Under the pieces are notes generated by a model. It ran no database searches, was not told the origin of the DNA, and saw nothing but the letters and a program-made list of their open reading frames with translations. Below are positions 9,364 through 19,205 of a stretch of 64,000 nucleotides of DNA, piece by piece. The position numbers and the translations under genes are program-made. Source of the DNA: Atherinomorus stipes (lineage: Eukaryota > Chordata > Actinopteri > Atheriniformes > Atherinidae); NCBI GenBank assembly GCA_023101725.1, contig JALJCO010001385.1, positions 1 through 64,000 of the forward strand, written 5' to 3'. Every line of letters begins with the position of its first letter. Positions within the stretch are counted from its first letter, which is position 1.

Positions 9364-9871
9364 GGGTAACACTAGCCTCGTGAGACCATCCTGATCTCGC
9401 GAGCTTCAGGTTTTCACTCGCAGATCAGTCTGACTACTTTCTGTTGAAGAGAATTTGGAACAGTTCACCAAACGAACAGCGTTGGCTTTGAGGCGGGTTG
9501 AGGTGTGACGCAACGAGAAGCGACAGTTCAGTCTAAACAACATGGCGGCTTCAGCGGATGAAACTAGCGTGAGCGTGGCTATCGCTCAAGTTTTATCGTA
9601 ATTACAGAGTATTTCTTCGCTGAAAGAAGAACAAAACACTGCTTTTGAGGCTTTTCTCAAAGGAAAAGATGTTTTTGCTCGTGTTTTCGTCGTCGCTCTG
9701 TTAGTACTGCATATGCTTCGATTTGGCCTGGCTATCACCAACATAGGTGGTGATAGACAGATGCCTTATCCAATCAGCTAACCAGTATTTTCGCCCCTTC
9801 CCAAAACTACTCTAACGGATGATTCCCAGATATGCGGAGCAAATCCATCTGGCGGATGGTTAGGGTAACAC
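9364..9871 (+). mobile_element. Nested 490-bp transposon remnant with flanking direct repeat
   Basis: The 9-mer GGGTAACAC is present at 9364-9372 and 9863-9871. The enclosed DNA starts TAGCCTCGTGAGACCATCC and, read from the other end in reverse complement, starts TAACCATCCGCC, giving imperfect inverted termini. A duplication of 8-9 bp suits hAT or P-type elements. The interior holds a helicase-like remnant (9542-9781), so this is an internally deleted copy of a larger coding transposon. Confidence 0.7.
9542..9781 (+). pseudogene. RecQ-helicase-like N-terminal remnant inside a transposon
   Basis: An ATG at 9542 (context ACATGG) opens MAASADETSVSVAIAQVLS, followed by a TAA at 9599-9601. The same frame then continues LQSISSLKEEQNTAFEAFL and KGKDVF up to a stop at 9779. 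The pattern LK.EQ..A...FL.GKDVF is the segment before the Walker A motif in RecQ-type helicases carried by fish transposons, as I recall them. The expected LPTGFGKS motif is missing because sequence after GKDVF diverges, consistent with an internal deletion. The internal stop and the truncation rule out function. Confidence 0.5.
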
Positions 9872-10039
9872 AGCCACTCCAACTAGCCAGTTTGGCAGGT
9901 TGAATTATATTAACATTTTAATTGTAGTTTTCTCAAATGGCATCTGAAAAAATAAACAAACTTAAATGTTAAGCTAAAAGACTACAACTCCCATGAGCAC
10001 TGCCTGTGCACAGTGTTTGCTCATTGGCCCATTTGTGGC

Positions 10040-10047
10040 TGACGTCA
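10040..10047. promoter_or_regulatory. Consensus CRE palindrome TGACGTCA
   Basis: Exact CREB/ATF octamer in repeat-derived sequence. Two more occur in transposons at 3585-3592 and 13,518-13,525. Confidence 0.35.
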
Positions 10048-10144
10048 CGAGAGGCGGTTCCTTTGGAGGATCCAGGAGTTTTTTGAAGGATTCTTTATTA
10101 TTGTGAGATCGGCCATTTTGGAAAGGCTGTTAATGAGGCGTGAG

Positions 10145-10159
10145 TGCCCCCTTGTGGCA
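10145..10159 (-). promoter_or_regulatory. CTCF-like motif, minus orientation
   Basis: TGCCCCCTTGTGGCA reads in reverse complement as TGCCACAAGGGGGCA, a near-consensus CTCF core (CCAC.AGGGGGCA). It lies in repeat-derived DNA close to the left edge of a SINE. Confidence 0.4.
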
Positions 10160-10342
10160 GAAGTGTGCAGCTGCATTACTGAGCACATGATCGTCAGGAT
10201 GCAAAAATTAAACTTAGAAGCAGCAGTGAGCATGAGGAGAGAAGACTATTGGACAGACTTCTAGCCAGTTGAATATCATGAACTGTGCGTCCGTGAAGAT
10301 CTGTAAGTAAGTAGTTGAATTTCTGCCTGAGCAGGATATTTG

Positions 10343-10599
10343 GGGAGTGGGTAGCGTAGTGTTAATGTCGTGGGCTTTGGCGTGGCAGACCCGGGTTCAA
10401 GTCCCCGACACAGCACTCATGTCAACCACTGTGGACCCTTGAGCAAGGTCCTTAACCCCCCCCACCAACCGCTCCCCGGGCGCTTTAAATAGCAGCCCAC
10501 TGCTCTCAGGTTCATCCTGAGATGGGTGAAAATGCAGAGTATGAATTTACTAATTGGCTCTCTAATTGGGATTAATAAAGTATATAAAAAAATATATAT
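10343..10599 (+). mobile_element. tRNA-derived SINE
   Basis: An A-box-like segment (GTAGCGTAGTGTTAA, 10,351 onward) is followed by an exact-style B box, GGTTCAAGTCC (10,394-10,404). Then comes a tRNA-unrelated body with CCTTGAGCAAGGTCCTTAAC and a 3' end GGGATTAATAAAGTATAT plus an A/T tail. ATATTTG at 10,336-10,342 and 10,600-10,606 may be a short target duplication, but it is AT-rich. This is a retrotransposon copy, not a functional tRNA gene: there is no clover-leaf 3' half. Confidence 0.85.
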
Positions 10600-11701
10600 A
10601 TATTTGTTAGCCTTTGATGTTATTTAGCTGATTTGGTTATTCAGAAGTGTTCCTCCATTCGCCAAGTGCCTTTTTGTGCTATTAAGCTAGCCGACCTGTT
10701 ACATGCCAGTTACTGTAACTGTTAGCCTTGAACACATATGCATGTTTAGTCCTAGCTGAAAGGGATTTATTAGTTTTTAATACCTTGAATGTGTTTATTT
10801 TCTGAACTAATGTTCCTCATGGCTTTGTATTTCTGTGTTAATAGACCACGCTCACATCCAGGCATTCACCTTAACTAGCCCTGGAATTCCTCACCTGTAA
10901 GCCTGTCGTTTGTTGCATGACTGTGCTGTTGTGATTAAGAGTGACCAGTAAAGACAGTTGACTGTACAAGCGAGTTCTGCGAGTTCTGACCGACTCTCCA
11001 TGGTGAGCGTTGAACCTCCTTACCAACGCCTAAACAGTCTCAAGGCCCATTTTTGCTCCCTTATGTACAATGGTGAGGTCCGTTTCATGTGCTGCCATGT
11101 GTCACCATTTTCATACTTTCATGCGTCTTCTGTGTTTCGATGGTTCATTTATCAGTTTGTCCATGAGGTGGAAGTGCTGAGGTCATCATTAATTTCCCTG
11201 TTTTGATGTCAGTTTACACCACTTGGTGGTAACGTAGATACTATATGAGTGTATTTTTAAACACACTCACACAGCCTCTCCTCAAAAGCTCCAGCCATGT
11301 CTGCAGATGCTCTTTGTTTGTTTGGCATCTTTTTCTCAGGGCTATTTTGACATCTGCGGTTTTGAGTTGTTTTCTTCCGGTTCCTGTTCTTCTTCTCTGG
11401 TTTGTTCCAGATATCACTACACAGCTCAACACTATTCTGTGTCAAGTGGACCTTGATGGACCAACAAGCCCCTCAAAAACGCACCAAATTACGTGCATAA
11501 CTGACACAAATAACGGACAAAACTGTCCGTCCGTCTGCATATCCATCTTCTGCGTCGAGCATAAATGGGCCTTTACATGAACATCCCCATAATAGGCCAA
11601 ATTTTTTGGAATTCTTCCATATAACTCCATACAAATGGCCTGAGTGTTTGGTAAAAAATTACAAAAAAGAATCTCAATGAGTTCTATAATGTTTTGAAAG
11701 T
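10600..11701. other. Unassigned, probably old mobile DNA
   Basis: No supported exon. Mixed composition, with overlapping chance frames at 11,240-11,580 caused by few stops. CGGACAAAACTGTCCG (11,513-11,528) is a small near-palindrome. Position between two SINEs suggests continued repeat content. Confidence 0.35.
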
Positions 11702-12078
11702 TGATCCAGTCAGTCAGTCATTTTCTGTACCACTTATCCAATTCAGGGTTGCTGGAGCCTATCCCAACTATTATCAGGCGAGAAGTGGGGTACACCCTGG
11801 ACAGGGCTGACACAGAGAGACAGACAACCTTTCACACTCACATTAATTCTTAGGGACAATTTAGAGTAACCAATTAACCTAACATGCATGTCTTTGGATG
11901 GTGGAAGAAAGCCGGAGTACCTGGAAAGAACCCATGCATATACGGGGAGAACATGCAATCTCCACACAGGAAGGCCACTATTGGAATTGTTCGAACCCCC
12001 TCCCCAGCTGGGAGTTGAACTAGCAACCTTCTTACTGTGAGGCTGCGGTGCTAACCACTGCACAGTGGCATGATCCAG
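11702..12078 (-). mobile_element. tRNA-derived SINE, minus strand, with target duplication
   Basis: TGATCCAG is duplicated at 11,702-11,709 and 12,071-12,078. Read on the minus strand, the element starts with a tRNA-like head carrying TGCAGTGGTTAGCACC (A box) and AGTTCAACTCC (B box; 12,011-12,021 on plus). It then holds the body words CAAAGACATGCATGTTAGG, TTAATTGGTTACTCTAAATT and GGGATAGGCTCCAGCAACCC, and a 3' tail of short ACTG tandem units (ACTGACTGACTGG). This is the very common teleost SINE layout whose 3' part resembles L2-clade LINE tails. Confidence 0.88.
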
Positions 12079-12523
12079 ATCCAGAGAAAATTCCAGAGAC
12101 TATGATCCCGAACACACAAAAATAAGGGAGTCGAGCTGCTTGGCGGAGGTCTGTGGTCTCCAAGTGCTTTCCATAACACTGTCAATAAGAAGGATATCCC
12201 AACAGTACAGCTGCCTACTGATACTTGTTTAGTTCAAAAAGGTGGAGTATCTGGGATTTAGGCCGAGGTAAATTTAGTGCACCTTCACACATCACTCTGC
12301 TCCGCATTTCAGGTTGACACAAGCCGCTCCGAAACACCCTGTACAGCCGGTCCGAGAGCGGGCGAGTTAGGTCACCTACGAGCGCGAGTGGCATGTTCAC
12401 ACAGACCCAGTTGGCTGTCATTTATAGATTTTTTTAAGAAAAGATCAGAATTGGCCTGACATTGTAATCAATATAGGTGAGACCTCAAAATCAGGAACTG
12501 AAATTAGCCAAAGAAAAGTTTAC
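12079..12523. other. Unassigned, repeat-like
   Basis: Unusually CpG-rich for this window (for example GCCGGTCCGAGAGCGGGCGAG near 12,345), which suggests a fairly young mobile element. No termini or coding domain were recognised. Confidence 0.35.
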
Positions 12524-12721
12524 TTAAAGGGACTATAGGCAAGATTAAGAAATGAGACTCGCGAGTGACGTGACTGGTGCTCTGGGTAACTGCAGCCACC
12601 AGCCAAGCCGACACGGGAGCGCACACAAACGGATACAATAACATTGTTTACTACGCTGATAAAGTCGTCTTCTTCATAGTTCCACTTTTTAGCAGCCAGT
12701 TGATCTTGGTTGTTTGCTGAC

Positions 12722-13214
12722 GGCAGAAGTAGGGCTGGACGATAATTCAATATCAATATATATCGATCGATAGAGGTTTTTTCAATATAAAAAAAGGAGG
12801 GTCAATAAAAGTTCAATATAGAAGCACAGTTTTCTGCTGTAGCCTATTGGGTTTCAGTGTTATGCCCCTTTCAGACTTCCACTGGAAAGCCGTAATATTG
12901 GGAACTTTGTCCTTTATTACGCCTGCATTTAGACATGCGTACCGGTCTTTTACCTCAGAGATGTAGCAAACATGTACTGGACTTTGCTGCGGATGGACTT
13001 TACTGCTCATGTTCCGCAATGCAAGTCTGAAACTGGCTTTAGTTTGAACTTTATTATAAGTAGGTAATTCAGCAAAAGCTTAAATGGCCAGGGCTGCACC
13101 TAAAATAGCTTTTAATTTGAAATATGGCTTTTTTGATAAATATCGATATCGATCAATACAGATTTTTTTCTATCGATAATCTTTTTCTCTATATCCTCCA
13201 GCCCTAGGCAGAAG
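12722..13214. mobile_element. Non-autonomous hAT element with perfect 8-bp target duplication
   Basis: GGCAGAAG occurs at 12,722-12,729 and 13,207-13,214. The 477-bp element between starts TAGGGCTGGACGATAATTC and ends, in reverse complement, TAGGGCTGGAGGATATAG. Subterminal ATATCGAT words are dense near both ends. The centre (about 12,863-13,042) has its own inverted pair (CCCCTTTCAGACT ... AGTCTGAAACTGG) and may be a further nested MITE. No transposase. Confidence 0.88.
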
Positions 13215-13241
13215 AATCCATAACTATTCCTTGCAGTGTAT

Positions 13242-13466
13242 AAACTCACTGTGGCCGGGGCGGTGATTAGCTCAGTTGGTTGAGCAGCTGCCCCATGAAC
13301 AGAGGCTACAGCTCCTCAGCGCAGTCGGCCCCGGCTCGATTCCCGGTCCAGGTCCCTTTGCTGCATGTCACTCCCCACTCTCTCTGCCCCTTTCCTATCA
13401 CTATATACTGTCATATAAAGGCCACTAGTGCCCAAAAATTCCTTTTAAAAAAAAAAACTCACTGTG
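13242..13466 (+). mobile_element. tRNA-derived SINE with 12-bp target duplication
   Basis: AAACTCACTGTG is duplicated at 13,242-13,253 and 13,455-13,466. The SINE (13,254-13,454) has A box TAGCTCAGTTGG (13,268-13,279), B box GGCTCGATTCC (13,333-13,343), a tRNA-unrelated body with CTTTGCTGCATGTCACTCCCC and CATATAAAGGCC, and an A-tail. The long duplication and A-tail indicate LINE-mediated insertion. The tRNA-like head is degenerate and not a functional tRNA gene. Confidence 0.92.
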
Positions 13467-13517
13467 ACCATCTCCTTCCTGGATCAAAACTGTCGGGGAC
13501 GTGTATGCAGCGTCAAT

Positions 13518-13552
13518 TGACGTCACATCCACAGGACTGTGCGGGAAATTCC
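13518..13552. promoter_or_regulatory. CRE and kappa-B consensus sites in a transposon
   Basis: TGACGTCA (13,518-13,525) and GGGAAATTCC (13,543-13,552) are exact consensus palindromes 17 bp apart, inside the right arm of the TTAA element. Function is not shown. Confidence 0.35.
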
Positions 13553-13721
13553 AAAATACCAAATTGTAGCGCATTATGCAGCACACAGCCTGTTCAAGGC
13601 AGTGAAGAGAGACGTGGGAGGGCTCGTTCTTTTTGTCTTTTACCGCTTCATCACCCATTAGCATTAAAAAGCTGGACATGCATGTTTATTCTTTCACAAT
13701 TCCTGCTTCTACTCCCTTTAA

Positions 13722-15285
13722 ATTGCTGGTTGGAGGGCAATACTTTTTTTCAGATGTTTTTAATTGAAAAAAAAGACAAATATAGTCAAAGGATTGGTTT
13801 CAAATGAAATTCAGGCAGCTAAAATGGCACATTGAATGTTACACGTGGGGAATGATTTTTGAACACATCTATTGAACAAGAATGTACACATAACACGATA
13901 GCTATCTTGTTAAACCACCAAGACTGTGTATTAAAGACAGTATTTTTTTGTTTTTTACTGACGCCAACTTCCATTTTGTGGTAGGACATATTGATCAAGA
14001 GTGAAAAAACTATTTAAGCATCCCAACAGACACTATGTTGTTAATATACCCAAGACTTACTGATTAACCACAAGATTAAGGCATCTGCCTGTTATTGAAA
14101 AGAGTTCTGACCCTTTAAGGCACGGACTCCAAGACCTCTGACTGTGGAAAAACTTTGGCAGCAGATCCTTTTTAAATTTTCCACAACTATTCCTGAACTG
14201 TTTTTAAAGTTTGGCTTCTGAACTGAGTCAGTGGCATAAGGGAATACCATTGTCATGAAGAAACATGTGGTCTGTAGCAATATAGGTTTCACAATAACAT
14301 CTATGTGACTACCAGGATTTCTGTTCAGATAAATCACGCACACATAGTCATCTATGTTATATAAGACTAAATATATCACATCAGGCCAACCTCCTCCATT
14401 TTTCCATGGCTGTAGTTCTAATGGTCATGTCAAATGTTGGTGCTTTTGGTGGTGGATGAGAGTCACTGCAGGCTCGAAGCCCCATGTGCACCAGGCAGAA
14501 TACTCTGTGTCCCTTGCAACATTTCTACATGAAAAAGTTTAGGAGCACACAGCTTCAAAAGGCCCAGGCTTGGTCTGTTTAACCAAACTTTTTAAATTCA
14601 ATCCTTCAGGTCTTCAAATGCCCAGCTTTTCTCTTAATATTATACAGATGACAAGACAGATGCTAGTTTTTTCCACATGTACCCTTTTTATTACTCCTTT
14701 CTTTATGTAAGGGAACCCCCCCAAAATTACTTCGACCTTATGAATTCTGCTGTATAAATTGAATGTGATTGTTGACCCAAATTTGCATTGACAGACATTT
14801 TTATGCAGCTCAAATTTTGAATTTGTAAACCATCAACAGAATGTATTCTGTAAAACTATTCTTTATCTATGTATCTATGTGGTGCACTCATTGTTTGATT
14901 TTCTATTTTTCCGTGATGTTCAGCCAAGCATAACAAAAAAAACTCGCAAAGATGCTTGTGTGGAGCTGCAGATTTAAAACTGTGCAATTCAAGACTTAGT
15001 GACATGTTTTTAATTTGTGTGCAGGAAGGAAAAAAGTAAAAGAAAAAGAGGGCCATTATCAAGTTACCAGTATGAGTTTTGTGGTTGATTTGCAAAACAC
15101 AGATGTTATGTAGGCCACAATTGTATAAACTCTACATTCAGACACCCCACATTCCCTTCTCCTGTAAGTGTGCCACAGCGTCTACACAGGGACAAAACCC
15201 TCAGTTCCCAATGAGCGAAGCTCCAGATAACTCAGGCGACGGCTTCCTCCTCTTGCTCTCTGAACTCTGGTGCTTCACCTTCAAC
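13722..15285. other. Mostly unique AT-rich sequence, no gene
   Basis: After the last nested transposon, repeat signals stop. No terminal repeats, coding frames with splice borders or strong motifs were seen. It marks the transition from the transposon-rich left part to the unique right part. Confidence 0.5.
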
Positions 15286-15375
15286 TGTGGTAAGAGGAGT
15301 GGGAGGGGAGGAAGTACAAGAGAAGAAGGGAGGAGATAATGGAGGTGGGATGGGGGTGGGGGGAGTGCCACATTA
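15286..15375 (+). other. G-rich purine tract with G-quadruplex potential
   Basis: GTGGGAGGGGAGG and GGGATGGGGGTGGGGGGA give several G-runs of three or more with short loops on the plus strand. An ETS-like AGAGGAAGT follows at about 15,377. No transcript start can be deduced. Confidence 0.6.
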
Positions 15376-16276
15376 AAAGAGGAAGTTCATCCTCTGATAA
15401 ACACATAGTGACACATCCCACTGGACCCGCTGTCTGAGATGGCAGCCAGTTCTAAATGTGAGCTTGTCTGAGCTGCAGCACTACAAGGAGAGAAACCGCA
15501 TGGAATTCATGTTTTGTCCCTAGGTTGTTCGTTTGAGAGCGTTGGAGGATTTTAATGCGCCTCTCTGTACCTCACAGTTTCCATTCAAGGGGCTCTCCAG
15601 ACGCAATGCAGCTCTGCATAATCAAGACAGAGGGGACGGGATGAAACAAAGACGAGATGTGTAAAGCATCATATACATATGGCTCTTTATATTGTACCCC
15701 TTTCAGGTAATCTTATGGGTGTTTTGGTTTAAGGTTTGATTTTTAGTTGTTACACACAAAGGAAACAGCCGCAGCTCAGCACTTCAAAGGGGCCCCTGCA
15801 ATCCCACATAGACCACATTTCAGTGGAGCATGCTGTGCAGCACTGCACTGTGCTACAGACAGACAAGAGCTGTTATGGAGACCATGGCTTCTCATTAAAA
15901 ACACCACTGTTTCCTCCGCAGATTACAGTGCTATGGGAAAACTACACAGGGAAGACACCCTTGCCATATCAAGGGCTGAAAGATGCAGTGTTACATGATT
16001 GGAACTGTCAAATAAAGCATACAGTTGGAGGAGTCTCAAAACAAGTGTTCTCCAACAAAATCTCGAAACATTTTTGATACTAATGATTGACAGTTTGTTT
16101 ACAGAAAAATCAGTTTTCATGATGTTAAGAGATGTTTAGCCTTTTTGTGAGAGCTGCAGCATTTCCAGCTGATGTTCTTTACATGGTCAAAGCCTTTAAA
16201 TTAATCCAACTGGTTAAAATAGAAAAAGAAAAAAAAAGTGTAGATTAGTGTTGCACAAACCCAACATTGCCAGACC
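15376..16276. other. Unique sequence, no gene
   Basis: Balanced composition at 15,760-15,980 (GGGGCCCCTGCAATCCC, GCATGCTGTGCAGCACTGCAC) may mark a regulatory block. Open frames here are short and overlapping, without convincing splice borders. Confidence 0.4.
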
Positions 16277-16316
16277 TAAATAAATAAATAAATAAATAAA
16301 AAAGAAAGAAAGAAAC
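16277..16316. repeat. (TAAA)n(GAAA)n microsatellite
   Basis: About six TAAA units followed by three GAAA units. Confidence 0.9.
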
Positions 16317-17399
16317 AAAAAAAAATGGGACCTTTTTTTCCTCAAAATTTCACATTATATAGTTACTAATAATTTAAATACATTATTTTACTGTTAGTTA
16401 ATGGGTAGGCAGCAGATGTAAAGAACTTACGTGCAGCTTAACTCTTGCTTGAAGGCCTGTATTTTCTAACTGATCTTGCAGTTTCAGGGTCATGTGATGT
16501 GTTTTGGTGTAGCATCTTGCATGTTCAATATCTGTTTCAGTTACATTTTAACTGGCATTCTTTACTTGAAATGGTTTTTGTGGCATCGCTTCATGAGGGC
16601 CATCAGGCTTGGAATGAGGAGGGAGTGTATTGTAGTGCTTCTCTGCAGAGTGGGGAGACATTTATTAGTGGAGCTAAGGGTGGTGCACTTTCATTTCCTG
16701 GTTTTAATGGAGATTCTAAGGATCCACACATGGTTTAAAATGAGGCTTCATCTTGTTTTATGCAGTTTTTGGATTACAGTTCTGTATCTCCAGAGACAGC
16801 GATGAAACCCCTGTTTTTCACTTGTTGGATTACAGTATTTACTGTTACTTTGCTTTAATAGATTGGTAGTTTAAGGGAATTTTTCTTTTTGTAGTTTTGA
16901 ATTATCATTGAGGATTGGTGAGGACATGGTCACCTGAAAGGGCTCAATGACAGAACAAAACACGGAAGTATAACAGACACTGTAATGTGTCCAAATATCC
17001 TTTATCAGATTTATTTGCAAGCAGGTTGGTTATTCCATTTGTTTACTGTTAAATGCAATTTTCATGAATAAATTAAAATTCTGTCCCACCATGACATTAG
17101 TGATTTCAGTTTTGTTCTCTAAAGTCTGAAGTCTATTGTTTCTCACTTTTCCTTGAAAACTCTGTCACCCAAATGAGATTGGCACTCAGGACAATTTGAG
17201 CCAAAAATGTTTTTACTAATAAAAATACTCTTATGAAAAAGACACACAGCCCTCAGTGTCCTTTTCTATTTTACTTAACAGACACCCGAATGGAAAGCAT
17301 CAAAGTTAATTGTTTCCTGTACATTTAAAAAAAAAAAAATTCTTGCTTCAGATGTGATTTGTAAGACAATGCCAAAAGAATCACAGAAGTGGAACAAGT
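16317..17399. other. Unique AT-rich sequence, nothing recognised
   Basis: No repeat termini, no persuasive coding frame and no RNA gene. Confidence 0.5.
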
Positions 17400-17730
17400 G
17401 TGAACCTCGTAACTGAGCAGAGCAGCATCACTGCTTTACTGACATGGTCCTCTGGATGGCAGTATCAGGCTGTGCTACCAGCTCTCAGCCTCAGCGCTCT
17501 CATTAGTGAGGTCTAGAAGGCCCCCTCCGACATGTCTCATAAATGTCAACACCAATACAGCGGGGGACAGTGGGCCTGGATGTAACAAACATGGACGCCA
17601 TGAAAGTCCGCTCTGTCTGTCAAATCAATCACACAGGCAAGCCACGAGCTACATCTTCACACCTCACATGGAAACTACCTGCAAGTTGGCATTTGGTTAG
17701 TTTAAAGGATAGAAAATACATCCTTGTGGG
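17400..17730. promoter_or_regulatory. Candidate conserved non-coding block
   Basis: A non-repetitive block of balanced composition in AT-rich surroundings, with CTGTCAAATCAATCACA (17,621 onward), a PBX/homeodomain-like word. Conservation is inferred from composition only; a comparison with other fish is decisive. Confidence 0.3.
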
Positions 17731-17875
17731 GTTGTTAGGAATTATTTTGATCTTGTATCCAAAATGGAGTTTGCAATATTTAGTTTGCAGAACTTGGCAT
17801 GCTTTGTTCTTTACTGTAAGTGTTCAATTGTATTTGCTTTCAGAATTTCTCTTTTTTCTCACCTTGCAGTGGCCA

Positions 17876-18001
17876 TTAAGTTCCCCTCACTATACCCTCC
17901 ACGCTGCCCTCTCCTCTCCTTGTTCCTCCTCCTTCTCTTCTCTTTTTTATTCTCTTCCTTTTTCCCATTATCAAGCCTCTGCTCACACTCTTTTCCATTC
18001 T
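17876..18001 (+). repeat. Polypyrimidine tract
   Basis: C/T-rich plus strand (CCTCTCCTCTCCTTGTTCC, CTTCTCTTCTCTTTTTTATTC). The lack of stops in such DNA explains the long overlapping frames at 17,543-18,363, which are not genes. Confidence 0.85.
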
Positions 18002-18640
18002 CTTTCAATCGGGCCACAGGAGCAGGTGGATTGGAGATAACTTGCGCTGTGCTTTGTTTTCACCCCGACACTGTCATTAATCATTGCCCAAGCCACACTT
18101 CAACATATAATAATAAGGACTGGCTGCTGTGTGGGGGCTGCCGCCCAATTGCCTTTCATTGCGCGGATGCCAAATTGGAGGTGAACGGCCATAGCCAGAC
18201 ACTACTCCCCTGTCCCCAGACTGTCTCATCATTTAGGTATTTATCCATCTCAGCCTTGTCTGTGGAGCTTCTCCATGCCCTCCCAAGAGGCCCAAGATTG
18301 TTAGGGGGAGGATCAGATTTGTTGCTCCGGCTTTTTGGCTTTGATTCTGTGCCTATAAGTTAGGGATTAGAAGCAAATTTCCCACAGGGCAGTGCTGGAT
18401 TTGCTGGTGTTTAACTGTTTAACCTGTCTTAGTCTTGTGTGGCAAAGGGGTGTGAGCCATGGTGGGAGGGAGAGGAAGTAGGGTTTGAAGGGAGACCGGT
18501 CAACAGGCCCGGAGAGACCCAGGTGGGTTAAAGCAGAGTCAGGGCTGCGCTGATAAGTGAGGCTGACTTATCCATCATGTTACTGGTGGAGTGCAACAAT
18601 ACAAGTGTAAAGAGGAAGCTGAGAATGTATCTGAAGAAGA
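18002..18640. promoter_or_regulatory. Candidate conserved non-coding block
   Basis: Unique, GC-balanced DNA with CTGTCATTAATCATTGCC (homeodomain-like) at 18,071, a spaced palindrome CCAATT (18,145-18,150) / AATTGG (18,173-18,178), and a paired GATA site at 18,552. The overlapping long frame is not supported as a gene: it lacks domain or splice evidence and begins in a pyrimidine tract. Confidence 0.35.
18552..18572. promoter_or_regulatory. Palindromic GATA pair
   Basis: GATAAGT, 7 bp, then ACTTATC: two full GATA-factor sites (A/T-GATA-A/G) facing each other. Confidence 0.4.
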
Positions 18641-19205
18641 GATGTCTGATATAATCTACCGATATTATTGGACGATATTAGCATTTAAATGTGATATCAG
18701 AAAAAAATTTATATCAGTTTTTACGATTAACTTGTTTTAATGACACAACAAAAACTCGTGGCCACACATCACTAGGGTTGTAAAAATATCTTTACACTGA
18801 AATATGATATTTTGTGTTGCAATATCATATCGATATTTTTAAAAAATTCTTTGTCGATATCTTAATTAACTAAATCTCACAAGATTTTGTTGTTCCATAG
18901 TCAATCATGTATAGAAAGTCACTCACTGTCATTCTCTGGAAGACCTTCATTTCCCAGCATTCCTTTTAGAGTCATGTGACTACAGGGCAGCGTGCTACAG
19001 CTACAGACTGATTTGTTTTGAAGATGCTCATATGTCTGGTTTTAAGTTGTTGGTTATGTTACCAAGTTGTCAGAAACATTACAGTTAGCCATGTGTTGGT
19101 TGGTTGCATAGATCATTATGTTGATCTTGAATATTGTAAATTAAGAGTTGAACAATATCAGTATTCGGATATCAGTAAAAAAGCCAGTATCAAACTTTCC
19201 TAATA
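18641..19205. mobile_element. Cluster of degenerate hAT-like relics
   Basis: Dense ATATCG/GATATC/CGATAT words (CGATATTATTGGACGATATT, ATATCATATCGATATTTTT) and a start-like TAGGGTTGTAAAAATATC at 18,774, followed by CATTTCCCAGCATTCCTTTT, resemble the ends and bodies of old fish hAT elements. A second similar word set (GTTGAACAATATCAG, GGATATCAGTAAAAAAGCCA) at 19,146-19,190 may be the far end of an outer copy. No intact termini or target duplications. Confidence 0.5.

Larger units (their letters stand above)
9307..10340. mobile_element. Older hAT-like element, host of a nested insertion
   Basis: Begins CAGGGCTTGACATTAACACC followed by CGCCAACCCGCCAAATGCG, which I recall as the start of a widespread teleost hAT-type element. 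Sequence flanking the nested insertion rejoins cleanly (GGGTAACAC / GGGTAACACAGCCACTCC). The right boundary is uncertain; 10,000-10,340 keeps a repeat-like character (GCTGACGTCACGAGAGGCGG). No transposase frame is present. Confidence 0.5.
12524..13721. mobile_element. TTAA-target DNA transposon hosting two later insertions
   Basis: TTAA flanks lie at 12,524-12,527 and 13,718-13,721. The inner termini are AGGGACTATAGGCAAGATT on the left and, in reverse complement, AGGGAGTAGAAGCAGGAATT on the right. Removing the hAT (12,730-13,206) and SINE (13,254-13,454), each with one copy of its target duplication, leaves an element of about 490 bp without a reading frame. TTAA targets point to the Kolobok or piggyBac superfamily. 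The terminal sequence differs from the 2662-4977 element, so it is a separate family. Confidence 0.7.

Noticed and set aside
13254..13343. tRNA gene suggested by A and B boxes
   Set aside because: It has SINE structure: target duplication, non-tRNA body and A-tail. The same reasoning applies to 10,343-10,599 and 11,710-12,070.
13280..13807. 175-codon plus-strand frame
   Set aside because: It begins inside a SINE and crosses its A-tail, the target duplication and the TTAA element. Its hydrophobic C-terminus is a composition effect.
17543..18363. Overlapping plus-strand frames of 165 and 199 codons
   Set aside because: They run through a polypyrimidine tract poor in stops, overlap in different frames, and show no domain or splice borders.
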